This document shows positions 11,476 to 23,531 of a stretch of 45,564 nt of DNA, one piece after another. The notes beneath the pieces were generated by a model. That model did not search any database. It worked only from the letters and a program-made list of their open reading frames with translations, and was not told the origin of the DNA. Each line of letters opens with the position of its first letter. The first letter of the stretch is position 1. The stretch comes from Geosiphon pyriformis. Taxonomy: Eukaryota > Glomeromycota > Glomeromycetes > Archaeosporales > Geosiphonaceae. Made by a program: the position numbers and the translations under genes. The stretch lies in assembly GCA_016748015.1 (NCBI GenBank), contig JAAOMT010000029.1:65652-111215 (forward strand), written 5' to 3'.

Positions 11476-12385
11476 GTCGTAAAACGGTTTTGTAATTCAT
11501 TTTCCACGTTTCACCCTGTAAGGAAGATCTTTTGTTTACTTAATAACTCTGGGTCAAAGCTTTCGCTTCCCCTCATTGGTAAAACATTACTGAAAAAAAA
11601 AATCCAGGATAAAAAAAGCCAGATTTTTCAAAAAAATTTTATTAAAAAAGCTAAAAATTGAAAGAAATAATAGATTTTTATTATTTAAATGTAATATCAA
11701 ATAAAAATAGCTCACTGGTTAATTTTAAAAATCAATAAATTATAAATGTTTTTTGTAATAGGGGAATATCATGATTTTCGTTTGATCGGATAATGACGCA
11801 TTAAATTTTCTTTGCATTCTCTTTTTACGTAACTTTTTAATCATCTTTTTAACTAACTAGGGTTTTTTTTTCTTTAGAATTAAAACATTCACTCCCCCAA
11901 TTAGCTATATGTTTCAGAATCAAATAAATCAAACGTACAAAATTTAACTTTATTTTTTGCTTTAGGAAATTTTCGGTAAAACTTGAATGTATTCTAAAAA
12001 CTGTAAATATCATTCTTATTCTTATTCTTATTCTGTGCTGATGAAATCAATTACCCATATTCCGTAACTCCGTAAAAATTTTTCATGTTATGTAAATATT
12101 AAATTAACGCATTTAATAAATTTTAAGCATGTCATACCCTAAATCTGGTTGTTTGAATGAATTTTATCACATAAAACTGTCAATATCTTGATTAAAGTGT
12201 GGCATCCCAATTCTTTTATCTTTATAACCTTTATCATGCTGTAATTCATCCCCTTAAAAAACTAAAATCTATTTTTTGCGAGAAAAAAATTCAAGTCCAA
12301 CTGATTTTAATAAATCTCATTGATCGCACCAAAACATTTTTGGTTTTTTGGCCTCGCGAGCTCAAAGGTTTCAGAAAATATTTTC

Positions 12386-12389
<4 letters not shown>
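11476..12389. other. Noncoding region upstream of the LOV gene
   Basis: AT-rich DNA with no convincing ORF. It includes a short TTCTTA-type repeat near 12010-12035. The last part should contain the promoter of the LOV-domain gene. Confidence 0.5.
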
Positions 12390-12440
<51 letters not shown>

Positions 12441-12446
12441 TACATA
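12390..12446. repeat. (AC)n microsatellite just upstream of the LOV gene start
   Basis: About 23 AC units (12390-12436) followed by a few TACA units. It ends six bases before the ATG at 12452, so it lies in the 5' UTR or core promoter of the photoreceptor gene. Confidence 0.9.
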
Positions 12447-12451
12447 ATCAA

Positions 12452-13951
12452 ATGAACTTTCATCCCCAACGAGGATTACCCTACGCTAACTCAGAAAGCA
12501 GCGATAGTAGTCAAGAAGAGGATAGTGGACTTAACTCACATAATGCCGTGTTTATTTTACCAGATTCTTCATCAAATCCTCCTCTTCAGATTTCTTCTCA
12601 AAATTCTATTAATCAACTTCCTATGTACACTATAAACGACCGGTAAGTTCTTTAAAAAAAATAAATACGCAAAAAATTGAACCTTTATGATATCTTTCCT
12701 TCTTGTCGTGTGTAAAAATTTGAAATCTTTTAAGCGCCTAGTCAAACCCAGCACTATTCTTTTAAAATAACAGACAGAACAACGGCTCATTAGACCACTC
12801 ACTACAACACCCACAGTATAATTCTTCCCATAGCACATCTATTGCTCAAGCCTTTTTTGGATTTACCCGTAATAATTACAACCAATCTAGTTCCCATTCC
12901 ATCAACTCATTATCATCCTCCAGATCATCTCGAGACACAACGACTTCAAGGCAAATTCCTCCGTTGCCTCCGGTATTACCAGGTCTTATTCAATATATTA
13001 TCAAAATATCAAACTCTTAGCATTGATGAGCTCAAAATATAATTATATCTGAAAATCTTTCTTTATGGATCTAGGTTTAGGAATAATTTATTCAACCTCT
13101 GGATTCGACATGTTAGGCATTTTGGTAAAAACTTTGAATATAAAGAAAATTTTGCTTTCCTTTATTTAAATATAATTAACTCAAAAATATTTAAATTAAA
13201 TTTAAGGCTCGTGTAGCCACCAGGTAGATGATTATTTAAAAATTTTTTAATTTCATCTGAATAAAGAAAGCATCTCAATCCAAATCATATAAATGTAATT
13301 AGTTACAGCCCACGTGATGTTCATTTGTCACATTTTTAATCCCATCTTTAAAGCCTGAGCTTTTCATCAAACTATGTTTTTATTTATTCCCATTTTAATA
13401 GACCCAACCCACAGATTGATCTTGGACCAGTTGATCTCAATTGTTCATTAATAGTAGGTGAGTAAGATTGATCAAAGATTTAAGGTGTTCTCATTTAAAA
13501 AAAAAACTACATGTTTTCCTTGTTATGAATTTGCAGTTGATGCACGGAAACCTGATCTTCCTGTTGTGTATGCCAATGATTCATTCGAAAGATTAACTGG
13601 CTACCCACTTAGGGAAATAATAGGCCGTAATTGTCGGTTTCTGCAAGCCCCAGATGGTCATGTGACACTTGGATCACGTCGTGAACATACTGATCCGACA
13701 ACCGTTTATCATATGAGGAATGAAATCAATTCGGGACATGAATGTCGCGCCAGGGTAATAAACTATCGAAGGAATGGTCAGGTAAATAAAACATGAGATT
13801 TTAAATTCTTTTTCAACACCCAATTAATTAAAACTTGAATCTTTTTTAATTTATGAAGAGATTCTTGAACGAAATAACAGTTATTCCAATAAGAGGGGAT
13901 TATGACGAACTTTCATACTATGTTGGTTTTGCGGTTGGAATTGAAATGTAA
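12452..13951 (+). CDS. LOV-domain blue-light photoreceptor, white-collar-1 type, LOV-only
   Basis: Seven exons: 12452-12642, 12774-12982, 13075-13124, 13207-13223, 13402-13457, 13537-13781, 13859-13951; the phases fit and give about 286 residues. Residues 1-130 are low-complexity (Ser/Asn/Gln). From about residue 134 the protein follows the WC-1 LOV region: IIYSTSGFDMLGILARVATR, PNPQIDLGPVDLNC, then the flavin-binding core GRNCRFLQ with the photoactive cysteine, FERLTGY, VINYRRNGQRFLN and YYVGFAVG. In fungi this fold binds FAD and drives light responses and clock entrainment. The frame stops right after the LOV core, so the PAS domains and GATA zinc finger of WC-1 are absent; the architecture resembles Vivid/Envoy, while the FDMLGILARVATR segment is more WC-1-like. 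Downstream frames show no PAS or zinc finger. The donor at 12983 (GTCTTA) is weak. A gene truncation is possible. Confidence 0.85.
13207..13223 (+). other. 17-nt micro-exon of the LOV gene
   Basis: Flanked by TTTAAG and GTAGAT, this exon encodes ARVATR with the last Arg codon completed by the next exon. Without it the conserved ILARVATRPNPQ block of WC-1 proteins would be broken, and both phases (0 in, 2 out) match its neighbours. An automatic gene finder could easily miss it. Confidence 0.85.
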
Positions 13952-15044
13952 CAAGGCAGACCATAAAATAATTGGAATTTGCTCTCAGAACACAACGAGC
14001 TAAGATTAAGGATTCATATCAGATAAGCACTAGGATCACCAGTCAAAAATTTGTTATTTTCATATCGGATGAGATCAGGTTTTTCGACTTTTTGATAAAA
14101 TTTGCACCTTTGCTTTTAAGCCATTCTTCCCGGGAACACACAAATATCTTTAAAAAGCATGGTTATGAAGTAAAAAGACCTTTTAACTTTACCCATATAT
14201 GAGCTATATCATCTGAATTACAAAATTTGTTAGAGGCTAGGATTAAAAAAAACAAGATTTGCCTGTTCATATAACAACTCAAGTAAAATCGAGTCGGATG
14301 GAGGAATTGAAAAATACCTGTGGATCCTGGATTTAGATAAAAGTACAAGTGAATTGAATTTGTATTGTGTGAAATAAAACAAATAAAGATAATTCTTGAG
14401 ATAAATAAAAATATTTTGTTGTTATTGAGTTGCTAACCCAAATATACAAGTTTTATCATTCAACAAATATGAACGCCCAAATTTTCTTGGCATGATTGAC
14501 ATCTCACTATTTGTCAGAATAAAGTTTTCCATGCTGTGCATGATAAGCAAAAAGTTGAATTTCTATTTAAGGTGTCACTTATCATTCCTTTTTCTGCAAA
14601 AATACTTGACAATCTATTACTTTCGTTTGATAGTATTAAAACAAAAAGCTTATTTTGTTGATTTTCATTAAATTTTGAAAAATTAGTTACAGTTACCATT
14701 TATTTTGCCAATTTATCCGAAGATTTCCACTTTCAATAAAAAAATAAGTACGGTTTCCAGAATTATTGCCCCTTTTTCTTTAAAAAAATTCCAGGGTCCA
14801 GTGATAAATTGTGATCATCCCTTAAATTGTGAATCCAGGTAAATATGTGACATCAGAGTACAAATTCATAGTGTATCCATCTTTTTTCACAGAAAACGAC
14901 ATTTATCAATCGAAACGAGCGGGCACTCTTTCTAGCCATTGAGGCTTCTTCGAACTTTATTAGAATAGGCTATTCTTTAAGAAGGTGCTATTGGCTTTTT
15001 GAAAGGTAATCTAAATTGGGAAGAAAAAAACTATCCATGATAGT
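13952..15044. other. Region between LOV and HAK genes
   Basis: Open frames up to 76 codons exist, but none resembles a PAS domain, GATA finger or other known family. The LOV gene and the HAK gene converge here, so both 3' UTRs and terminators should lie in it. Confidence 0.5.
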
Positions 15045-18000
15045 TTATAACAAAGTAGTGATTCCAACTTCAATAGTATCTTCAGTTGGAATTTCCCAGT
15101 TGCCGTGCAAATCTCGGGAATTATTTGCCATAAACTGATAGAAGTTCAATAAGGGAGCTCTTAACCAATTACCGAGCCTTGGACGTATTTTATGTCGAGT
15201 AATTACGTAGGTCACCGCGGGGCTCCCAAGTAATTGGTCTGCCTTGAGAGATTCTCGTTCGGGATCAACTTTTATTATTTCTTGAATTAATTTCTGAATA
15301 AAATCTGATGACTGTATTACGGGCTCGATATAACCGTAACGAGCTATTACTCTGTACGCCCCAGCAAATTCACTAATCTTACGCACCACCAATCGATCTT
15401 CCTCACCAACAAAGGGAACAGCTACTGGTCGAATTGATATAAAAACCAAAGTCTCATGCACAGCCGATAAATGTTGTACAAAATGCCTGAAACTTAGTGG
15501 AATACTGAACCCAGCATCTTGATAAAATAGCCCGATGCCAGGAACTCGATGAATCTTTGAATTATTGCCAAGAAGTCGTAATTTTTGTGGTTGTAAAGTT
15601 GGAACAAATGAGATTGTGGGATAACTTTGAATAAATTCTGTCGTTTTAGTTTCAGGGATAACGTGACCATTGTCTTGAGTTATCTTAGATATGTCATTGT
15701 CTGATTCTATATTCTCGGGTGAAAGGGTATTTGAAGATGTGACAGGAAAATTTTGACTAATGAACAAATTTTCAAGACGCACTTTGTTCTTCGATTCATA
15801 TTCAATTCGAAGTGTAGTCCCCCATTTCCAAATAAACATTATTGTTGCCAAAATGAATCCAGAAACCAACGTGAACCAACCACCATCCTTGACCTTCCGT
15901 AGAGATGAAATCAAAAAAGCCCCATCCACAAGACCAAAGAAAAGCAGAAATGTGATTGGGACGAGAATATGCTGGCGCCAGACCACGTACATTACCACCT
16001 TTAATCAGAATTGACAAGATTAGTAAATGATCAAGGAAAAGGAAAATACTTAAATGATGTAATTTCTCTTTACCGAAAGTAAAAGTGTTGTTATAAACAT
16101 GACAGAGGCAACAGACACCCCAAAAGCACTAGTGAGCCTTGCCGATTCTTTGAACGTAACCACAATAATAAGGACCACGACCATAAGAAAAAAATTTACT
16201 GCAGTTTTTTAAATCAACAAATGGTTACTGATTAGTTGAATTTTTTTAAGCATGGAAGTGCAAAGGTCAAGGTTCTTTGAATAGATCATTTACTTTCAGG
16301 GATATAAACTTGCCCTTGATGTTGGCGAGAAGTATATACAATCTTTAAAGAATTATAAAAATAGTCAAATACACAGATAAAGAGGGAATAAACATAATAA
16401 TATATCAATATACCTTAACCCTAGGGAAAAAATCAAGTTGCATCGCTTGATGAAGCAAAGTGAACGAGGCCGAAATTAATGCTTGAGACCCTATAATTGT
16501 TGCTCCTATAGCTAGCGAAAAGATAAACCAATAAATGACATCCTGTTGAGGGATTGTTAGCCAAAAAACATTTGTGAAAAGTTCCGGCTCATTAACTAAT
16601 CTAGCACCCTGGCCCATGTATACAAGTATCAATGGTGGATAAACGAGACAAGGAAAAGATAATTGAATGGCGCGACGATTAAAATGACCCATGTCAGCGT
16701 ACATTGCCTCAACACCGGTGACAGCAAGAACGACACCGGCAAGCGAGTTAAATCCTTCTGTGCCTTTTCGTGTAAAATATTGGAAACAATAATATGGATT
16801 ATAAGCTTTCAAGATTTGTGGATGTTTGCTGATATTCCAGATCCCGATGCAACCAATACTAATCATCCAAAGAAAAATAATTGGAGCAAATACAATGCTG
16901 ACTCTATCGGTGCCGAATCGTTGTCCGAGAAAAAGTAAAACTATAATTAGGCTGAAATTACGACCTTGTTAGACCATAAAATATAATATCAAAGCAAGGT
17001 TAAAATCTGAAAATCATTTTGTTTACCATGATATGGGAACTACTGCAGAGGACAATTTTGGAACTGAAATTTCTATTCCTTCAACTGCTGAGATAACTGA
17101 AATTGCCGGAGTTAATAGTCCATCGCTTAGAACGAGCGATGCTCCAGCAAGCACTAAGATGAGTAAAACTTTTTGAACAAATTTGTTTCGAGCGATAAAG
17201 TCTGATTTCTCTTTGGCGCTATGAATGGAAACCGTATCATAATTGACAATCTTAAGGTCATCCTCATGTTTTTCACCTCGAACGGCTAGACCAGAATATC
17301 TAAAGTTAAATCAAGAATTTAACATTAACTCTCTATAGTTTCTTACTTTCTGATAATTATCTTGGAGAAAAAAATTTGCGACCTGCCTTGTAAGAAGCGA
17401 ATAAAGAGCGAAAGTCCCGCCTTCCCCGTTATCATCAGCCCTAATGACAATAAAAACGTACTTTATCAACGGCACGATTGTCCTGAAAAAAGTTATCTGA
17501 TTGAATTAAGTTGCAAACAGTACAAAAACAGAAACCATAGCAAGCTGACTATCCTTAATCTTACAAAGACCAAATAATGAGAGAGAGAGTTCCTATTAAT
17601 AAAATTTTCCCAAGTTTTTTCACTTGTGTGGCAAATATTTTGTAAAGGATCAAACAAAAATTACCATAAACATCACGAGGATCTTTTGGGGCCTCTGAAA
17701 ATATTCCCGTATAAGCATACAATGGAGAAGTTGCAAGATCCCCATAGATTACACCTGAAGCCAATGTAAAATGGGAATGAAATTCGATTTTTTACAAGAC
17801 AAAACTATTTTTTCTAAAAGATTATACCTAAAGACTTGAATGTCAAAATAATTGTCCCAATTGCGGTGACCTGAAGAAATTGCAAAAGGAAAAAGATATA
17901 TGTTCCAACTAACTAATCAGAAATAATCCTAGATCCATCTCTGAAGTAATAAGAATTGGGCTAGCCTTTTTGCGTGGTCTAAGCTTGCTTTCTAAAGCCT

Positions 18001-18064
18001 CATTTTCAACAGAAAATGATGGGTTCAAATTAACAGTTTTACTTTTCTCATTATTGGACGTCAT
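15045..18064 (-). CDS. HAK1: HAK/KUP-family high-affinity potassium transporter
   Basis: Ten exons on the minus strand: 18064-17966, 17870-17828, 17754-17665, 17592-17565, 17482-17387, 17299-17027, 16951-16414, 16342-16294, 16198-16074, 15998-15045. All phases fit and give about 764 residues, normal for the family. Diagnostic blocks: [13 protein letters not shown] (first helix, K+ filter region), [124 protein letters not shown], about 12 membrane segments, then a hydrophilic C-terminal domain. HAK transporters take up K+ at the plasma membrane, probably with H+. Two introns need GC donors: the one after exon 5 (ACAAG|GCAGGT) to restore TRYSG, and, less certainly, the one after exon 1 (AAAAG|GCTAGC). 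The first exon boundary is the least certain part. Confidence 0.92.
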
Positions 18065-20513
18065 GGTGGGTTGAAATTGGTAGAAGACAAATTATCAACT
18101 CTTTTTTTTTTATTTTAGATATCCAGCAAAAACGCAAATTTTTATATTCGACCAGGGCCTTAAATATGTATTTCAACTAATTGATGTATTATTATTATAT
18201 GTTTAAGACAATCACACGTTTATATACATTGTTCACCAAAAGTTCATTTTATTTTATTCACGTGTATTAAAATCCGTAAATTGAAATAAAGAGGATTAGA
18301 ATTCCAAAAAAATAAGTTAGAGAAAAGTTTTGATTCAAGAAAATTTGTTCAAATTCAGACAACATTGATGTGTGCCAAGTCATATAACCTTAAAAACTTT
18401 TTTAGGAAAATAGATCTTAACTCTCTCTTGAATCAATTTAAATCGATTTTTATATCTTGACTCCTTAAAAGTTTATTTTTAAAATACTTAGTCGCCTCTA
18501 CTATTTTTTTATGACGAAACTAAAATTCTGGGACAATGGGAGCCTTATTAAATGTTCAACATGGAAAGGTCAATGCTTTTAACATGTGGTTTATTTTATG
18601 CAAATCATTACCATTTTTTTCCTCATCACAAAATGATAATCGCGATAGGAATAATGTTTTCATTGAGCTGGTAACCGGGTGTTTGACGTTAGCTGAATAT
18701 GACATAATTGAAATATTCATATTTAGGTTTTGTACAAATAGTAAAATTGATTTCAAGTATAGAAGTTTCCTTCCGATTTTCTGTCAACTGATCAAGCAAA
18801 AGTCCAGATGTTTTTATTTACATGTAGAACTTTTTCTCTCCCAGATCTACTCTGCAAGTTTTTACTTTTATATTTCTTTAACTCTATAAACATTTGCTTC
18901 TTAAACTCTTTTGATTTTTTTACCAGTCTTTGCTTGATTTCCCACAATTAAATTTGGTTACGTATTTGGTGTCTGGACACATCATATGGAATTATGATTT
19001 TAAACAAGGCTTAATAAGGTTATAAAGAAAAAAGTCTGAAGTTTTTGAACATATTGAGTGATCTTTTTGTCACGGCTAGAATTAAAAAATTATCAAAGAA
19101 AAAGACAAAAAGACCTGAATTACCTGAATTTAAAGCATAGACTTTATTATTCTTTACTTGATTTTTTCATTAAATTGTGAAGTATTTCGTTTAATATATT
19201 TCTTAAAACTACTTTTTACATACAAAAAAATAATTTTTGCTAATGACAAATATTTCTGGTTTTTCAACCCATAGTTTTTTCAAAAATTCCAATTATGCAA
19301 AAACTTGAGCTTATTTTTTTTTGTTTCAATTTTTTTTCTTATGAACTTTTGTTGCAAAAACAAAACGACCATTTCTTTTTTATTGAGTGATTTCAAACTT
19401 CATAATATTTTAAATACACACATCTTTTTTCACATTTATATACAAATCTCAATTGCAAAGTAAAAGCAGATCTCAATAACATTGAGATTTAATTGTAATT
19501 AATTTTAATAATTTTTGAAAAGTATTTTTAAAGGTTTTGTTTAATGGAACATTTTATTTTGCTCTAATTAATTGTTAAAATACATAGTAGTTAATTACTA
19601 TTCATTCAACTTATTTGATGGATAAAGCTTTATCTTATACAATGGGTGGGTTACCAAAGAAATTGAAGATTAAAAAAAAAAATTCAAAATTCAAATTGTT
19701 TTTTTATTTAAGAATTGTATAAAGAAGAAGGCTTATTTTAATTATCCAGATTTACAAGTAAATTATTTAAATAATAGTTTTAATATCAATTATTCTTTAA
19801 TTCTTGATCATTTCGGGACTAATTAGATGTCAATTATTTTTCTTTACACTATACGATTATATATATAAATAAAAAAAAAGTATTGTCTTATTACAAGTTG
19901 GGATTAATATAATTTTACCATGGGTTTTTTTCTTTCAACTTACAAAGATATTTTATGGAAATCTTTTAAGTTTGAAAATTATGATTTTTGAAAGTTTTTT
20001 TTTTTTAAAAAAAAGAAATCATTTAAAACAGAAAATAATATTTGATCTGTTTAAATTTATAAATAATTTATCCTGAATACTAAATTTTTACTTTTTTAAA
20101 TAATTGCAAATATTTTTTAAAAGAGTTAATTTAAATATCTGAGATCAAATACTTTTGCTAATAAATATACTTTATTAACTTATTATGAATTAAAAATTTC
20201 CATTTATTAAATTAGAATAATATTAACTATTAATAAATTAGTCCTACTCTATTTATTAAATTTTAAAGTTTCAGTGTAAGAAATATGAAGTTGGTTTTTT
20301 CTAGAAAAATATTTAATGAAATGGATAAACTATTTTTATGACCTGAATTAAAGCTTTAACCTTTTTTATTATCTTAAAATATAGATTCTAAATTTGCGAT
20401 TAGTTAACTAGAAAATTTTTAAATTTGCAGTGTATAGTCATTTTTAAAAAATCAATATATCAAGTTCTCTCCTTTCACTACCAACCAACATTTTAATATC
20501 GTTATGTAAAAAA
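18065..20513. other. Long AT-rich intergenic region
   Basis: About 2.4 kb upstream of the HAK gene with many homopolymer and A/T runs and no ORF of protein character. ORFs at 18536-18889 and its antisense shadow show no recognisable motif. Confidence 0.5.
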
Positions 20514-21170
20514 AATGTCGTCCACTCGTACAAAACAGAACGAGATTGAAAAAGAAAAGATTCGAAAACCATAAATGTCGCTCAAACCTTTGGACTAGAC
20601 CTCACAATAATACGCCGCTTTATTGACAAATACAAAAGAATTGGGAAAAGTGAAATTCACCATGTTCTGAAAGACCACAAATTCCTAGCAACCGCAAAAA
20701 AGACTTATTCGTGAATAAAACCGCTTACGAGTGTGAAAATTGGTAAGCAATCACTACAATCAAGTTTTGCAGCACATTTAATGCTAAATGCTTTTGCGTC
20801 TACTTTCAAAAGTGAGAGGTGTTTGGTTGAGAGTTTTAAAAAGTTTATTAATATTTTGCGATGAATACCAAAAAGGGGATGCGAGTAATCCTCTTGAAAT
20901 CTTAAAAACCAATCTGTTACCATTTTCAGAACGCAATTAAGGTATTAATTGGAAGCTACGCAATTTTCATCAAGATAACGCAACGATCCATACTGCAGGA
21001 AATAAAATAATGAATCCAATTAAGAACATTTAAAGAAAGCTGTTGAAGGATAACAGCAAAAATATGAATTCTGTTATTTGAGCTTTTCAAAGAGGTTATT
21101 ACCTCAATTACAAAGATAATTGAAGCAGTATAAACTCAGGTGGAGGGCTAAGAAAGTTTTTTAGGGGGTA
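20514..21170 (+). pseudogene. Decayed Tc1/mariner-type transposase
   Basis: Starts with MSSTRTKQNEIEKEKIRK, then after a stop and frame shift continues with a helix-turn-helix-like stretch (VAQTFGLDLTIIRRFIDKYK) typical of the Tc1 N-terminus. Further on, at about 20970-21060, FHQDNATIHTA and NPIKNI*RKLLKDN match the second and third catalytic motifs of the Tc1 DDE domain (QDNAxxH and NPIENxW). The roughly 30 residues normally between those motifs are deleted and several stops interrupt the frame, so it is inactive. No terminal inverted repeats were located. Confidence 0.75.
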
Positions 21171-21786
21171 GTGTACATTAAAATCTAAAACGAGTTTTGG
21201 CCAAGTTTTTAGCATTCAAAATCAGGCAAGCATATCGTGTATATTAACGAGCTAAATACAAAATATTCATATTAAAATTTAAGTTGCTCCAAAATTAAAA
21301 CTAAATTTAATTCTTCTAATAAATGTAGTGTGCTCAGAAAAATGAAATTAAAGGAGCTTTACAACGCAGCGATTGGGTATAGATAAAAATTAAAAATGAA
21401 TGCCAGTTCTATACTACATGATTAATGGTCAAACATTAACATAGCCGATCAAAATCGTTTTAGGTAACGAGAATAAAACTAAAAAAAAAGCTTTTGAAAA
21501 TCAAGATTTAACTTGCCCTCCACTACATTTGATCATGGTATTACCGAATTAAATTTGCTGCATATAAATATGTATATTTAGAAAAAAATATTTTTTAATA
21601 TTATTTAATTAATTTTAATTTAATTAATTAATTACAATTATTGATAATGCTGAACAATTTGTACCATTTAGCGCAGCAAAAAATCATAAAATATAAAATG
21701 GGTTTTCTGGTAATAGAATTTTCAAGAGACAGAGTTTTTTTTTAAATACAAAATTTCTTTCAAACTCTCTCAATTAAATTTTCAAA
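21171..21786. other. AT-rich spacer
   Basis: No coding signal. A short TTAATTAA-rich palindromic stretch lies at about 21600-21635. It precedes the eight-exon membrane-protein gene. Confidence 0.45.
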
Positions 21787-23531
21787 ATGAGAATAAAAAA
21801 ACCTACTATTCGGCTATTTCGAAAATTTTTTATTGATATTGTCCCATTTCGAGAAACTGAACCAGTTTTTTTACGTATAGCAAAATTTGTTTTTATTTAT
21901 TTGATATATATTGCTCTCCTTTTTTATTTAATCTATTTGGGGTTAGAAATGAAAGATGAAAAACCTCACATTGAAACGACAAGGGAGGATGTTGAAAGAG
22001 TACCAGCTCCAAGTAAGCTTTTTTTATTTTTTTATTTTTGAGTTTAACTTTTCAAAAAGTTTTTTGTTCTGTTTTTGATTATTTCTTTTTTCATTAGTTA
22101 TTCTGATCATTTCACAGTTTAATATCACAACAAAAGTTTCTGTAATTAATCTTGATAATGAAGGTATTGTATGGATTCAATCATGATTTTTCATATTTTA
22201 ATTTTCAAAAGTTAATTAATCAACCTGCTTTGTATGGGTAAATTTAAGGGTTTTATACAAGACGCGAAGAACCAAATATTCATGAAAGCCCACAATTTGA
22301 AAAAAATACATATTTTAACACGATTAACGATCCGGAATTAACTTTTGGAAAAATCGGTGACAATGGGATTGAAGTGCAAGTTTTTAGGGATGAGACTTTT
22401 AATAACACAATCGAAGAAGACCTTGTAACTTCTTCAGGAATCCAAATTTGGCTTGGAGATATTGGTATGATAAATAAGATCCTTTCTCTTTTTGTTTTGG
22501 AATAGAAATTCTTATTGAAATTGCTGCTGCTACTATCTAGATATTTATAAAGCTAAGTATTTCCAAGAGAATCCCAATGCCATAAATAAGACGTATTATG
22601 ATGAAAATTATTTTTACCTTTCCCCACATCAGGTCAGAACAAAATTTTCATCATATTTAAAAGTTATCCACGTTTAACCGAATTATTTCTATCCAGAGGC
22701 ATGTTGTCTTGTTCACTCGACGAAAAAACAAAGTTCTTTTTGGTCACAAAATTAGGAATAATTTGGGAATTTCCACTAAACCTAACAACTATTATGAGAT
22801 CAAGTCAAATATCCGTAAGCTTATTTCAAATTCTTATCTACCATAATATTTTTTGCCTTAACTCTTTTCCTAAATGTTATGAAACTTTCCTTAATAATAA
22901 AAAATAGAAACAGTTGCCCCTTTAAATCCAAACACATTCAAACCTTTCCTCACTTTTGAGATTTATTGTGGGTCGTTTGTCGTAGAAGAGTTGGAAGAGA
23001 AAAGGTATTTTGACTTTTATTTCAAAACATTTAATTTAATTTAATAATACCAATGATTTTTATTATATTGATAGAGAAAAAACGGTCCTCTCAATACTCA
23101 GTGCTCTGGGTGGTGGTTTCGGCTTGGGAATGGCAGTCTATAGCTTTTGTTTTGGTAATTAAGAAATTTATTCATGAAAACTTTGAAATAAATAAATAAA
23201 TAAATATTTTTTCATTAATATAGGTGCCAGCCAAATAGGACCTTGGGGATGGGTGCAAGAATTACCAGGGGTTAGACACTCTCTAAAGGTAAAATTAAGA
23301 GACCGATTTAAAGGACATATTCCACTAATTGATGGGAGTCCCAACGTCGCCGCCGAAAATAATGATGATGATAATGGTGAATTAGGGGTTGAACCTAAAC
23401 TGTCTTCTGATTCAAGTCGTATTCGTCATCTCGAAATAAGAAGTGCAGCTCTTGAACTCTTACTCAAGGAATATGTAGTTGATATAGGTGATTTTGAAGA
23501 CTTAACAACAACACAAAACCAAGAAAACTAA
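21787..23531 (+). CDS. Membrane protein of unknown function with C-terminal PWGWVQ motif
   Basis: Eight exons: 21787-22012, 22098-22163, 22249-22464, 22541-22632, 22697-22814, 22908-23004, 23075-23154, 23224-23531; all GT-AG with matching phases, about 400 residues. Near the N-terminus, after a basic start, lies a strong membrane segment (about residues 33-52). The middle (about 85-310) is polar with beta-like patches and ends in ETVAPLNPNTF-like and CGSFVVEELEEKR-like stretches. A second membrane segment with a small-residue run (SALGGGFGLGMAVYSFCFG) is followed by IGPWGWVQ and an acidic, polar cytosolic-type tail of about 100 residues. This layout of two membrane anchors with a large domain between them, plus G(x)PWGxVQ, is one I associate with a family of hypothetical proteins in Rhizophagus-like fungi, from memory only. 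No enzymatic motif is seen; the function is unknown. Confidence 0.75.

Noticed and set aside
13952-14202. Possible continuation of the LOV gene into PAS or GATA zinc-finger exons
   Set aside because: No frame downstream shows PAS or Cys-x2-Cys motifs, and the only potential donor near the stop (GTAACA) gives no sensible exon.
20705-20923. Minus-strand 72-codon ORF
   Set aside because: It lies inside the Tc1-type relic, whose motifs are on the plus strand.
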